A DNA stretch of 64,000 nucleotides from DATKYQ01 sp964640665 (lineage in GTDB: Bacteria > Myxococcota > B64-G9). Positions 36,199 through 45,015 of this stretch are shown one piece after another (positions within the stretch are counted from its first letter, which is position 1; each line of letters begins with the position of its first letter). Location: the NCBI GenBank assembly GCA_964640665.1, contig CAZXHT010000001.1:1-64000 (forward strand), read 5' to 3'. The notes under the pieces are model-generated. The model made no database searches. It had not been told where the DNA came from and saw only the letters and a program-made list of their open reading frames with translations. The translations under genes were made by a program, and so were the position numbers.

Positions 36199-37188
36199 AT
36201 GAGCACGGCTGTTTTCGTCGCAGAACCTTCAGTCGATATGATCCAGTCTTTAGCGGCCGACTTCCGCCGCTTCGTGGCCGGTCTGCAGCAGCCGGGATCT
36301 GCAGACAACGCCTGGCTGCAGGCAACTCAACAACGCTGCCAGGAACTCAGCGAACGTTTCGGCCAGTTGCGCGACAGGCTGGCTTCAAGACGCCGTACCC
36401 TGGCCGTCACATTCAACGACATGCGCATCAGCTTACAGAAGTACTCTGCCGAGATGACTGAGAAATACAGCCGGCAGCACCTGAAAGAGATCCAGTCCGG
36501 CCTGGTGCGCAAGTATGAAGATTTCGTGGCTCAGGTTAGATCGGCCCGGGTTTTCAAGGCCGGCTCCCAGCCCAGGTTCCGCTCGTTGCGGCTGCCCAAG
36601 TCCACACGCTCGATCTTCCATGCCTGCATGGGTCTAATCGCGGTGGCCATGTACCAGTTCGTGCTCACGCAACAAGCAGCAATGATCATCCTGCTTAGCC
36701 TGCTTTCGGTCTTTACGGTGCTGGAAATCTCACGCCGCTTCTCGGACCGATTCAACGACTTCATGGTCTACCGGCTCTTCGGAGCCATCTCGCGCCCCCA
36801 GGAACGCTACAAGACCAACTCGGCCAGCTACTACCTGCTGGCCCTGACCATCATCACCCTGGTCGCCCCCCGCGAAGCGGTCTGCATGGCTGTCCTGGCG
36901 CTGGCGTTCGGCGACCCGATGGCTTCCATCGTCGGCAACCACTGGGGCCGCACCCGTCTGTCGAATGACAAGAGCCTGGAAGGCGGCCTGGCTTTCCTGG
37001 CAGTATCGGGGCTCGCCATCTTCGTCTACCTGCTCCTTTTCGCCGGCTGGCTTTCGTTGCCGCAGCGCCTGCTCGCCGCAGTCTGCGTCTCCGGCGTGGG
37101 AGCCTTCGTCGAGTTGTTCAGCCGCAAGTTCGACGACAACTTCACGGTTCCGGTCGCCTGCGCCCTGGCCGCGATGATCTGGTTCTGA
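36199..37188 (+). CDS. polyprenol/dolichol-kinase-like protein with N-terminal coiled coil
   Basis: 329 residues. Residues 1-130 form long charged helices (coiled coil around 40-115). From 140 on there are about six membrane helices containing FGDPMASIVGNHWG (237-250) and SNDKSLEGGLAF, the signature of the CTP-dependent phytol/dolichol kinase and phosphatidate cytidylyltransferase-like superfamily. It would phosphorylate a lipid alcohol in the membrane. The soluble coiled-coil head is not usual for that family. GAGG lies 5 nt before the ATG. It follows the large paralog pair by 89 nt on the same strand. Confidence 0.8.
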   Translation: MSTAVFVAEPSVDMIQSLAADFRRFVAGLQQPGSADNAWLQATQQRCQELSERFGQLRDRLASRRRTLAVTFNDMRISLQKYSAEMTEKYSRQHLKEIQSGLVRKYEDFVAQVRSARVFKAGSQPRFRSLRLPKSTRSIFHACMGLIAVAMYQFVLTQQAAMIILLSLLSVFTVLEISRRFSDRFNDFMVYRLFGAISRPQERYKTNSASYYLLALTIITLVAPREAVCMAVLALAFGDPMASIVGNHWGRTRLSNDKSLEGGLAFLAVSGLAIFVYLLLFAGWLSLPQRLLAAVCVSGVGAFVELFSRKFDDNFTVPVACALAAMIWF

Positions 37189-37217
37189 ACAACGATAATG
37201 AAAAGCCTTCGATCCGT

Positions 37218-37676
37218 TCAAACAAAATCAAGGTCGAACATCTGGTAGTGCGCCGGCTGCATGCCGAGCGTCAGGTAGACGGCCTGGGCGCTTTTGTTCT
37301 CATGGTCGGCGTAGAGGCGAATGCCGCATATGCCTTCGCGCTCGCGCGCTTCGGCATACAGGTACCCGTAGAGGGCGCGGAAAACACCCTGGCGCCTGTT
37401 AGCCGGTTCGACGTAGACCGACTGGATCCACCAAAAGTCGGCGTTGCGCCAGTCGCTCCACTCGCTCGTCACCATCAACTGTCCGACGACCGAACCTTGC
37501 CTCTCGGCCAGCAGGTAAAACCCTTTAGCGTGATCATTCATGACCGTGCGCACGCCTTCGAGCAAGACCTTCTCGTCCAGCACACGATCCTCGGTTTCCC
37601 TGGCCATGGCCCGGTTGAAGGCCACTATTCCGGTCGCGTCGCCTGAGTTCGCCCGGCGTATTTCGACGGCGTTCAT
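37218..37676 (-). CDS. GNAT-family N-acetyltransferase
   Basis: 152 residues, full GNAT fold: opening IRRANSGDATGIVAFN, strand IQSVYVEP (about 85-92), acetyl-CoA loop NRRQGVFRALYGYLYAEA (94-111) in the R/Q-x-x-G-x-x/A form, and motif B near AQAVYLTLGM. Substrate unknown. It converges on the kinase-like gene. The Mth938-like gene lies 21 nt upstream, with a probable shared transcript. Confidence 0.85.
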   Translation of the reverse strand: MNAVEIRRANSGDATGIVAFNRAMARETEDRVLDEKVLLEGVRTVMNDHAKGFYLLAERQGSVVGQLMVTSEWSDWRNADFWWIQSVYVEPANRRQGVFRALYGYLYAEAREREGICGIRLYADHENKSAQAVYLTLGMQPAHYQMFDLDFV

Positions 37677-37697
37677 CTATCGTTCTCCTCGCGCGTG

Positions 37698-38039
37698 TCA
37701 GCAGGTCAAATGAAAAGCCCCGGCCAGGTTACGGCCCGCGGCCTTGAGGCTGTTGAAAAGCTCCACCGCCTTGGCGCTGGGCTCGGCGATCAGCTCGATA
37801 CCCCGCCTTTCGAGTTCTGCCGCCAGCGTACGTTCCACCTGCAACGCCCCGTAAGCCCCTCGTCCCACAACCAACACATCGGGCCGCGCCGCGAGAATGT
37901 CCTCTATGTCGCCGGCCACGAGCCTGTGCCCGTCGGCGCGCCACCAGTCGCTGATCACCCGGCCGGAAATTATCTTCAGGTCGTGCGTGTAGGTGCGACC
38001 TTCGATTTCCATCTTGCCGAATGAGTAGCGCACGATCAT
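37698..38039 (-). CDS. Mth938-like domain protein
   Basis: 113 residues covering the whole Mth938/DUF498 fold (relatives: NDUFAF3, AAMDC), with IEGRTYTHDLKII, the strand VLVVGRGAYGALQV and the closing AVELFNSLKAAGRNLAGAFHLTC. The family is widespread; human NDUFAF3 helps complex I assembly, but bacterial members lack an assigned activity. The GNAT gene follows on the same strand. Confidence 0.85.
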   Translation of the reverse strand: MIVRYSFGKMEIEGRTYTHDLKIISGRVISDWWRADGHRLVAGDIEDILAARPDVLVVGRGAYGALQVERTLAAELERRGIELIAEPSAKAVELFNSLKAAGRNLAGAFHLTC

Positions 38040-38123
38040 CCTTCCAACCTGAAGTCACGATGATAACACCGCCGCAACTGTCTGGAAGTCTTTTTTCGAA
38101 AAGGCGAGAAAAACGGGTTCTCA

Positions 38124-39464
38124 TCAATCTCCCAACCGGCGGGCCTTGTCCACCAGCGTGAGGAATTCCTTGCGGTTGCCGTGGGGGTCGGGACCCAGGG
38201 CGTTCCGGGCCAGGTCGACAACCAGGTCGTACGAGGCCGCCCCCTTGTAGTTCGAGTCCCGAAGCAGCATGCCGAAGGCGGCCACTGCCGCCGAGAACCG
38301 GTAGTTGGCAGAAGCGCCCTCGACGCCGTCACCGCGATCATCGACCGTGCCGGTAATCAGCTTGCTTTCGGCGGCGGAGGGTGCCTTATAGCGAAGCTTC
38401 AGGGTGAGCAGTTCGTTGCTGCCGGCCGCCCCGGTGAAGGTGCGTTCGGACTGGTACTTGAGCGCATCCACCCGCCCGGTCCCGACCTGCACGTCGGCGG
38501 GCACCACCTCGTACAGCGCGGTCACCGTGTGACCGGCGCCGATCTCCCCGGCGTCCTTGCTGTCGTCGTGGAAGTCCTCGGTGCGCAACAGCTGGTTCTC
38601 GTACCCAATCAGGCGGTAGGCGCTCACCCGGGCCGGGTTGAACTCCACCTGGATCTTAACGTCCTTGGCAATGGTTACCAGGGTGGCGCCCGACTCGTGG
38701 ACCAGCACCTTGCGGGCCTCGTTCAGGGTGTCGATGTAGGCGTAGTTGCCGTTTCCCTTGTCGGCCAGCTTCTCCATGGTGGAGTCTTTCAGGTTTCCCG
38801 TCCCGAATCCCAGCACGGTGAGGAAGACGCCGCTCTCGCGCTCCTTCTCGATCAGGCGGATGAGTTCGCCCTGGCTGGTGGTGCCCACGTTGAAATCGCC
38901 GGCGGATTTGAGCAGGGGCAGCTTGCGGGAATCGCTCATCGAGCCGGACACGTCCATCAGGAACACCAGGTTACGGGGCGGCAAGTTGTCTTGATCGAGA
39001 GGCCTTCCCTTCAGGCCGATGTGCACCAGTTTGTGATCGTTGTTCCAGGGACAGGCGGCCACCTCTGCGGTCACCGAGAAGGGTTCCTCACCCCGGGGCA
39101 ACGGGTAGTCATAGGAGAAGTAGTTGATCAGCTCCTCGATGCGAACCGCGTCCGCCGGCGGCCGCTGCCCATCGGTCAGGAAGCGGCGCATGTTGCTGTA
39201 TGAAGCGGTGTCCACGTCGATCGAGAAGGTGGACAGGGGGTTTTCCTTCACAGCGAGGAAGGGATTTTCCACGATGCGATCATAGGCCTCGGTGTGGAAC
39301 GGCTGGTTCCGCGTTCCGGGCGCTCGCTCCGCCTCGGCCTGGTATGCCGGTGCCGGGGCATAGGGGATCCTTCCTCCATAGAAGGCGCAGGAAGCCGTCA
39401 GCAGCATCCACCCGGCCAAGCCGGTGATTCCGAATGGTTTCCGTCGGGAAGTTCTGGTTGGCAT
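38124..39464 (-). CDS. VWA-domain lipoprotein (YfbK-like) with internal in-frame deletion
   Basis: 446 residues, lipoprotein signal (TASC, Cys26). The family's N-terminal von Willebrand-associated domain and the C-terminal segment (AKDVKIQVEFNPA, IGAGHTVTALYE) are intact. The VWA domain is not: MIDAS DVSGSMS (171-177) is followed within ten residues by KSAGDFNVGTTSQGE, where relatives such as E. coli YfbK have about 85-90 residues between KLPLLK and the DGDFNVG loop. The MIDAS threonine and aspartate-loop region are therefore missing, so metal binding should be lost. Reading frame kept. The ATG at 39464 has GGAGG 8 nt upstream. See finding. Confidence 0.85.
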   Translation of the reverse strand: MPTRTSRRKPFGITGLAGWMLLTASCAFYGGRIPYAPAPAYQAEAERAPGTRNQPFHTEAYDRIVENPFLAVKENPLSTFSIDVDTASYSNMRRFLTDGQRPPADAVRIEELINYFSYDYPLPRGEEPFSVTAEVAACPWNNDHKLVHIGLKGRPLDQDNLPPRNLVFLMDVSGSMSDSRKLPLLKSAGDFNVGTTSQGELIRLIEKERESGVFLTVLGFGTGNLKDSTMEKLADKGNGNYAYIDTLNEARKVLVHESGATLVTIAKDVKIQVEFNPARVSAYRLIGYENQLLRTEDFHDDSKDAGEIGAGHTVTALYEVVPADVQVGTGRVDALKYQSERTFTGAAGSNELLTLKLRYKAPSAAESKLITGTVDDRGDGVEGASANYRFSAAVAAFGMLLRDSNYKGAASYDLVVDLARNALGPDPHGNRKEFLTLVDKARRLGD

Positions 39465-39541
39465 GATTGCATCCTCCATGATTGGTTGGGTTCTGCGGGT
39501 ATAACGCCCGACCCGGGAGGAGCTTACACCTGAAAAAAAGC

Positions 39542-39571
39542 TTTACAGAAAAACGAAGACGGAGGTGTCAA
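39542..39571 (-). promoter_or_regulatory. candidate sigma70 promoter of the VWA gene
   Basis: On the minus strand TTGACA (39571-39566) and TGTAAA (39547-39542), 18-nt spacer; ten of twelve positions fit. It lies between the CBS gene's end and the VWA lipoprotein start. Confidence 0.5.
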
Positions 39572-39580
39572 TATTGGAAG

Positions 39581-40015
39581 TCACTTGGTCATCTGGGCGA
39601 GCCATTTGAGCAGGTCGGTCTGCGTAACGATGCCGATCAACCGGCCCGCTTCGTCGACCACCGGCAGGCAGCCGATGCGGGACTCAACGAAGATCTGGGC
39701 GGCTTCCCGTACCGGCATGTCCACGGTAGTGGTGGTCACGGGCTTGGATGCGTGCGCCATGACCGTGGTCCTCTCCATGTACTTGCGCCGCTCCCCGGGG
39801 TCGACCAGGTCGGACACCTTCATGCGGACATCGCGGTCGCTCAGCACAGCGACGGGTTTCTTGTTCTTCACCACCGGCAGGTGCCGGACTTCCCTGGACA
39901 CCATGATATGGACGGCCTCATGGAGGGTAGTGGTTTCTTCCAGCACCACCACTTGTGTGGTCATTAGATCGCCCACGCTCAACTGCTTGAACTCTCCACT
40001 GTCGTTATTGCCCAT
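39581..40015 (-). CDS. two-CBS-domain protein
   Basis: 144 residues made of two CBS domains (SVGDLMTTQVVVLEETTTL ... VLSDRD, and PVTTTTVDMPV ... GIVTQTDLLKWL). CBS pairs bind adenosine nucleotides and sense energy state. No effector domain is attached, so it must act on a partner. The ATG at 40015 has GGAG 7 nt upstream; a longer frame to 40096 has no such site. It is divergent from the NlpC/P60 gene and followed by the VWA gene's promoter. Confidence 0.85.
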   Translation of the reverse strand: MGNNDSGEFKQLSVGDLMTTQVVVLEETTTLHEAVHIMVSREVRHLPVVKNKKPVAVLSDRDVRMKVSDLVDPGERRKYMERTTVMAHASKPVTTTTVDMPVREAAQIFVESRIGCLPVVDEAGRLIGIVTQTDLLKWLAQMTK

Positions 40016-40096
40016 CTGGCGCTCCGTTTGGAAAAGTTGTACCTTCCCTTTTATTACCAGGGTCGCGGGGTGTAGTCTACGTTTGAGGGAATGCAC

Positions 40097-41224
40097 ATGA
40101 GAAGAGCGCTGACGTTTACTGCAGTCGCTTGCTTTCTGGCGCTTGCGGCCCAGGCCAAGCCGCGCGTTTCATTGATCGAGCGTATCGAGGCCGATCTCGG
40201 GCGTGATATGGCATTTTCCAAGGCCGAGCGTGAAAAATACCTGGCCGAGTTCCGCTCGCGGCTGGGCGCCTATGCTTTCGATGTTCTCAAAGACCAACTC
40301 CTGGACGCGGCCGATGTCTTGATGAGCGTCGTCACCGAGGGCTCGTTCGAAAAGGCCGCAATCGGTCGAACCGTCGCGGTCGCGGCGGCGGCCTACGTGG
40401 CGGTCAGCCGCGGCGCGTCGGCCGAGGCCGTTCGCGGCATTGCCCTTTACGGTTTTTCCAAAAAGCTCGGGTCCGGCAAGATCGAGGCTTTTGCCAACGG
40501 TTACCGCGACCTGACCCGTTTCGGAGTGCCGGCCGGGGTGGCAAAAGACTTGATCTTCAACGCGGCCCGCAACGGCTGGGAGACGGATGTCTTCAACACC
40601 CTCAAGTGGGGGCTTGTCCAGGCGGCCCGGGCCGAGTTCGACTGCCGCGACTTCTCGCGTTACATGATCGGCCACTACCTCGAAGGCCGCAGCCGGCCGG
40701 GTGCCATGGTCTCGCAGACCATGCGGGCCTTTCGCGATGCGGCCCGGGCGGGCAAGCGCCCCACACTTCCGCCCTACAAGAGCCCCATCCTGGAAAAACC
40801 GGAAAAGCCATCGAAGCCGGATGCCGGCATGCCGGCCGCGCCTGCCAAAATCCTGGACGTGCTGGATCGCTCCATCAGGACCTTTCTAGGTACTCCCTAC
40901 GTCTGGGGCGGACGCACGCGCCGAGGAACCGACTGCTCGGGATTCGTGCAGACCGTTTTCGCAGAAGCCGGAATCGACCTGCCGCGCACCTCCCCCAAGC
41001 AGTGGAAAACCGGCCATAAGGTCGCCCGCGCCAATCTGCGCAAGGGCGACCTTGTTTTCTTCCGCACCATCGCCCGGCGCGTCTCCCACGTCGGGATCGT
41101 AACCGATCCCGCAAGAGGCCGTTTCGCCCACGCATCTTCGAGCCGTGGCGTGGTCATCTCCGATTTGAAATCAAGGTACTACAGCGCCCGCTACGCAGGT
41201 GCCCGACGAGTCATCTCTCTTTAG
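40097..41224 (+). CDS. exported NlpC/P60-family peptidase
   Basis: 375 residues: signal peptide (1-19, AQA), an unknown helical domain (20-245), a Pro/Lys-rich linker and a C-terminal NlpC/P60 domain with Cys280 (TDCSGFV), His331 (SHVGIV) and a following polar residue in FAHASSS. NlpC/P60 enzymes cut stem-peptide bonds of peptidoglycan in the envelope. The second ATG (40097) is preferred because GAGGGA is then 6 nt upstream. No operon partners on this strand; an sdhCAB promoter follows. Confidence 0.88.
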   Translation: MRRALTFTAVACFLALAAQAKPRVSLIERIEADLGRDMAFSKAEREKYLAEFRSRLGAYAFDVLKDQLLDAADVLMSVVTEGSFEKAAIGRTVAVAAAAYVAVSRGASAEAVRGIALYGFSKKLGSGKIEAFANGYRDLTRFGVPAGVAKDLIFNAARNGWETDVFNTLKWGLVQAARAEFDCRDFSRYMIGHYLEGRSRPGAMVSQTMRAFRDAARAGKRPTLPPYKSPILEKPEKPSKPDAGMPAAPAKILDVLDRSIRTFLGTPYVWGGRTRRGTDCSGFVQTVFAEAGIDLPRTSPKQWKTGHKVARANLRKGDLVFFRTIARRVSHVGIVTDPARGRFAHASSSRGVVISDLKSRYYSARYAGARRVISL

Positions 41225-41245
41225 CCGACATAACTATTTTCCTCC

Positions 41246-41275
41246 TTGACATTTCCAACGCGTAGTACCTATTCT
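41246..41275 (+). promoter_or_regulatory. candidate sigma70 promoter of sdhCAB
   Basis: TTGACA (41246-41251) and TATTCT (41270-41275) with an 18-nt spacer, 39 nt before the sdhC start. The AT-rich stretch starts here. Confidence 0.55.
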
Positions 41276-41314
41276 TCTCTCGATTTTTACAACGTTCACA
41301 ATTGAGAGAATCCA

Positions 41315-41959
41315 ATGAGAAGATATCTCGGTTCGTCATTGACAAAAAAACTTGTTGTGTCTCTGGCCGGGCTGTTTCTGATCCTGTTTTTGTTGGTTCA
41401 TTTGGCCATCAATCTTTTTCTCCTGAAAAGTGATCCGAGTACTTTCAATAACGCCGCTCACTTCATGGCCAGTAATATTTTTATAAAGATTTTTGAAGTT
41501 ATTCTTCTGTTGTTATTTGCCGTCCACATTGTCGGGGGAATTGTCTTACAAATTCAGAACTGGATGGCACGACCCACCCGCTATAACATTTCGAACCACT
41601 CGCAAACATCATATTTTTCCAAATATATGATTTATCTGGGTGTGATTATTTTTATCTTCCTCTTTATTCATTTTCTTAACTTTTATTTTGTAAAAATCGG
41701 CCTGGTAAAAGGCAATGCCGACAATTTTTACGCAATGGCTCACGATTTATTCAAGTCACCCCTTTACTTGATAATATATATTGTCTCGTTTTTGATTCTC
41801 TCATTTCACCTCAATCATGCATTCCAATCCGCCTTTCAAACTCTGGGCCTGAATCACCGGAAATATACGCCTGGTGTTAAAGCATTTGGATTGTTCTATT
41901 CAGTCATGGTTCCGGCGGGTTTTACTGCTATTCCCGTAATTATATTCTTTTTCAAATAG
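41315..41959 (+). CDS. sdhC: succinate dehydrogenase/fumarate reductase cytochrome b subunit
   Basis: 214 residues, five membrane helices and haem-ligand histidines in LLVHLAINLF, FAVHIVGG, LFIHFLNF and SFHLNHAFQSAFQTLG, the pattern of type B (di-haem, single-subunit anchor) succinate:quinone reductases. It anchors the flavoprotein and iron-sulfur subunits and passes electrons to or from menaquinone. Codon use is markedly AT-rich, unlike the genes before and after the island. It is the first gene of the order C-A-B typical of type B enzymes. Confidence 0.93.
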   Translation: MRRYLGSSLTKKLVVSLAGLFLILFLLVHLAINLFLLKSDPSTFNNAAHFMASNIFIKIFEVILLLLFAVHIVGGIVLQIQNWMARPTRYNISNHSQTSYFSKYMIYLGVIIFIFLFIHFLNFYFVKIGLVKGNADNFYAMAHDLFKSPLYLIIYIVSFLILSFHLNHAFQSAFQTLGLNHRKYTPGVKAFGLFYSVMVPAGFTAIPVIIFFFK

Positions 41960-41978
41960 ATTGACTAACAGGTGAGTT

Positions 41979-43907
41979 ATGCAACAGTCTGGCAGATTAA
42001 ATGCTAAGATTCCCGATGGTCCACTCAGAGACAAATGGACAAAGCACAAGTCTTCCATAAGGCTTGTCAGCCCCGCCAACAAGAAAAAACTTGATATTAT
42101 TGTTGTGGGAGCCGGCGCAGCGGGTGCTTCGGCCGCCGCTTCTTTGGCCGAATTGGGTTATGATGTTAAGGTCTTTGTTTACCAAGATTCCTCCCGCAGG
42201 GCACACTCTATTGCGTCGCAAGGTGGTATTAATGCCAGCAAGAATTACAAAAACGACGCCGACAGCGATTATCGTTTGTTTTATGACATGCTGAAGGGAG
42301 GCGACTTCCGAGCAAGGGAGGCAAACGTATACCGTGCCGCCGAAATAAGTAACAATATTATTGATCAATATGTCGCTCAGGGTGTTCCATTTGCGAGGGA
42401 TTATAGCGGTTATCTTGACAACCGTTCATTTGGTGGAGTGCAGGTTTCCAGGACCTTTTTCGCTCAGGGTCAAACCGGTCAACAATGTACACTGGCTGCG
42501 TACCAGGCACTGTCCAGGCAAATAAAGGCCGGCAAGATAGAGATGTTCAGCCGTCGTGATGTGCTTGATCTCGTTGTCATTGAGGGAAAAGCAAGGGGAA
42601 TTATCACAAGGAACTTGCTTACAGGCGAAATCGAACGTCATTCTGCACATGCTGTTGTATTTGCCACGGGTGGATTTGGTACGGTCTATTACCTCTCGAC
42701 ATTGGCAATAAATTCCAACGGGACAGCCGCATTGGCCGCGCACAAAAGGGGGGCCCTCTTCGCCAATCCCAGCATGACGCAAATACATCCAACATGCATT
42801 CCGGTTCTCAACGAATATCAGTCCAAACTCACCTTGATGTCGGAATCGCTGAGAAACGACGGAAGGATCTGGGTATCAAAAAAGAAAGGCGACAAAAGAA
42901 TTCCCAACGATATTCCCGAAGACGAGAGGGATTATTACCTTGAAAGAAGATATCCCGCATTCGGCAACTTGGTACCGCGGGATGTAGCTTCCAGGGCCGC
43001 AAAGGAACGTTGTGATGCCGGCTATGGCGCCGGCGAAACCGGGCTTTCTGTATATCTCGATTTCAAAGATGCCATCAAGAAGCAAGGAAAAGAAGTCATT
43101 GGCAATAAATATGGCAACCTGTTTGACCTTTACCGCAAAATCACGGGCATGGACCCTTATAATGAGCCCATGCGGATTTATCCGGCTGCCCATTACACGA
43201 TGGGCGGACTTTGGGTTGACTACAACCTGATGACTACCATTCCCGGGTTATATGCCATCGGAGAAGCCAATTTCTCCGATCACGGCGCTAACCGACTTGG
43301 CGCAGCTTCACTTATGCAATGTTCCGGAGACGGCTATTTCGTCTTGCCTGTTACCATCGGAGATTATCTTGCCGATGAAATAAAAACGCCGAGAATTTCC
43401 ACCGACGGACCAGAATTTGAAGAAGCAGAACAATCGGTCAAGGAAAAATTAGACAATCTTATGTCCGTCAACGGAACTCAGACCGTTACTTCGTTTCACA
43501 AAAGGCTGGGTCAAATATTGTGGACCTACTCCGGAATGAAACGAAACGAACAGGGACTCAGGCAAGCCCTGCAACAGGTATCCGAGCTGAAAGAAGAGTT
43601 CTGGAAAGACGTCAAAGTGCCCGGCAAATTGGACGATCTCAACCATGAACTGGAAAAGGCCGGCAGGATTGCAGACTTCTTTTACCTTGCACGGCTGATT
43701 ATCACCGACGCACTCAACAGGAAGGAATCATGCGGTGCGCATTTCAGAGATGAATACCAGACCGAAGAGGGGGAACCGCAGAGAGATGATGATAATTATT
43801 CCTACGTCTCCGCATGGGAATATACAGATGAAGACAAAGAACCCACGTTGCACAAGGAAGAACTCGTATTTGAGAACGTTACACCAACGAAGAGAAGTTA
43901 TAAATAA
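41979..43907 (+). CDS. sdhA: succinate dehydrogenase/fumarate reductase flavoprotein
   Basis: 642 residues. FAD-binding VVGAGAAGASAA (43-54, Rossmann glycines 44, 46, 49), the histidine that carries FAD covalently is His76 in AHSIASQGGINA, and substrate/FAD residues are in QIHPTCIP and HYTMGGLWVDY. The active-site arginine region (YGAGETGLSVY) is present. Interconverts succinate and fumarate; the direction depends on the quinone and conditions and cannot be read here. Third-base composition stays AT-rich like sdhC. 19 nt separate it from sdhC. Confidence 0.95.
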   Translation: MQQSGRLNAKIPDGPLRDKWTKHKSSIRLVSPANKKKLDIIVVGAGAAGASAAASLAELGYDVKVFVYQDSSRRAHSIASQGGINASKNYKNDADSDYRLFYDMLKGGDFRAREANVYRAAEISNNIIDQYVAQGVPFARDYSGYLDNRSFGGVQVSRTFFAQGQTGQQCTLAAYQALSRQIKAGKIEMFSRRDVLDLVVIEGKARGIITRNLLTGEIERHSAHAVVFATGGFGTVYYLSTLAINSNGTAALAAHKRGALFANPSMTQIHPTCIPVLNEYQSKLTLMSESLRNDGRIWVSKKKGDKRIPNDIPEDERDYYLERRYPAFGNLVPRDVASRAAKERCDAGYGAGETGLSVYLDFKDAIKKQGKEVIGNKYGNLFDLYRKITGMDPYNEPMRIYPAAHYTMGGLWVDYNLMTTIPGLYAIGEANFSDHGANRLGAASLMQCSGDGYFVLPVTIGDYLADEIKTPRISTDGPEFEEAEQSVKEKLDNLMSVNGTQTVTSFHKRLGQILWTYSGMKRNEQGLRQALQQVSELKEEFWKDVKVPGKLDDLNHELEKAGRIADFFYLARLIITDALNRKESCGAHFRDEYQTEEGEPQRDDDNYSYVSAWEYTDEDKEPTLHKEELVFENVTPTKRSYK

Positions 43908-43934
43908 CAATCCCCATAAAACGGACATAATAAC

Positions 43935-44675
43935 ATGAAGATTACACTGAAGATCTGGCGTCAAAAAAATCATCTAGACAAGGGCGGTTTCGTTACATAC
44001 AAGATGGATGATGTCTCGAGGGAAATGACCTTTCTTGAAATGCTGGACTCTCTGAATGAAAAGCTCATAAAAGAGAACATTGATCCAATTGCCTTCGACA
44101 GTGACTGCAGGGAAGGTATTTGCGGAGCGTGCGGGTTGTATATCAATGGCCGGCCCAACGGACCCCGAAAAGGTGTTACCACATGCCAACTCAACATGAG
44201 TGTTTTCAAGGATAGAGAGACAATAACCGTTGAACCATGGAGGGCAAGAGCCTTCCCGGTGATAAAAGATCTCGTTGTTGATAGAAGTTCTCTTGATAAA
44301 CTGATCCAGGCGGGTGGGTTTATATCGGTAAACACAGGCGCAGCGCCTGAAGCAAACTCGATACCCATAGCCAAAGAAAAAGCAGAAATAGCGTTTGACG
44401 CAGGAACCTGTATTGGTTGCGGAACATGTGTTGCGACCTGTAAAAACGCATCCGCCATGCTGTTCATATCCGCAAAAATCTCTCAGTTTGCGGTACTTCC
44501 ACAGGGCCGGATTGAGGCAAAGAAAAGAGTTCAGGACATGGTCGACAAGATGGATGAGCTCGGCTTCGGCAACTGCACCAATACCGGCGCCTGTGAAGCT
44601 GAATGCCCAAAAGAAATCACCCTGAGCAACATCGCCAGAATGAACAGGGAGTTTTACAAGGCAAAATTGTCTTAA
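43935..44675 (+). CDS. sdhB: succinate dehydrogenase/fumarate reductase iron-sulfur subunit
   Basis: 246 residues. 2Fe-2S ligands lie in CREGICGACGL then TTCQLN (57-90 region), and the two C-terminal clusters are held by CIGCGTCVATCKN and CTNTGACEAECPKEI. The spelling of the second region (CTNTGACEAECP) is typical of Bacteroidota/Geobacter-like type B enzymes. It connects the flavoprotein to the cytochrome b subunit. 27 nt after sdhA. Its stop lies 16 nt from the stop of the convergent ferredoxin gene, and base composition switches back to GC-rich right there. Confidence 0.94.
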   Translation: MKITLKIWRQKNHLDKGGFVTYKMDDVSREMTFLEMLDSLNEKLIKENIDPIAFDSDCREGICGACGLYINGRPNGPRKGVTTCQLNMSVFKDRETITVEPWRARAFPVIKDLVVDRSSLDKLIQAGGFISVNTGAAPEANSIPIAKEKAEIAFDAGTCIGCGTCVATCKNASAMLFISAKISQFAVLPQGRIEAKKRVQDMVDKMDELGFGNCTNTGACEAECPKEITLSNIARMNREFYKAKLS

Positions 44676-44691
44676 CCCGTGAAGCGCGGGC

Positions 44692-45015
44692 TCACTTCTC
44701 GATTACCATTTCTATCGCGCCCCGGGGGCAAAAGTGGGCGCACAAACCGCAACCCTTGCAATACTCGAGATCGATCAGGATCTCCCCGTTTTCGGGATCG
44801 CGGGTAATGCACTGATCCGGGCAAAGCAGCTCACATACATCACAGAAGGTGCAGGTGTACGTCGCCAGGCAGCGCCGGGCGGAATCCCGGGCATCGCGCG
44901 GATCGTAGCGTTCGACGACTTCCCGAAAGTCACGCGAGCGGTCGGCGGCGATTCGTTCCTGCGGTTTGGGACCCGGTCCCGAACCACCCGGCAACTTGCA
45001 TACGTTACTCTTCAC
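44692..45015 (-). CDS. 2x[4Fe-4S] ferredoxin, Kor-associated
   Basis: 107 residues with two cluster motifs, CTFCDVCELLCP and CKGCGLCAHFCP (residues about 55-100), and a 45-residue N-terminal extension. This is the delta/PorD-type ferredoxin usually accompanying 2-oxoacid:ferredoxin oxidoreductases. It is the last gene of the minus-strand kor operon and its start overlaps the preceding stop by 4 bp. Confidence 0.88.
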   Translation of the reverse strand: MKSNVCKLPGGSGPGPKPQERIAADRSRDFREVVERYDPRDARDSARRCLATYTCTFCDVCELLCPDQCITRDPENGEILIDLEYCKGCGLCAHFCPRGAIEMVIEK

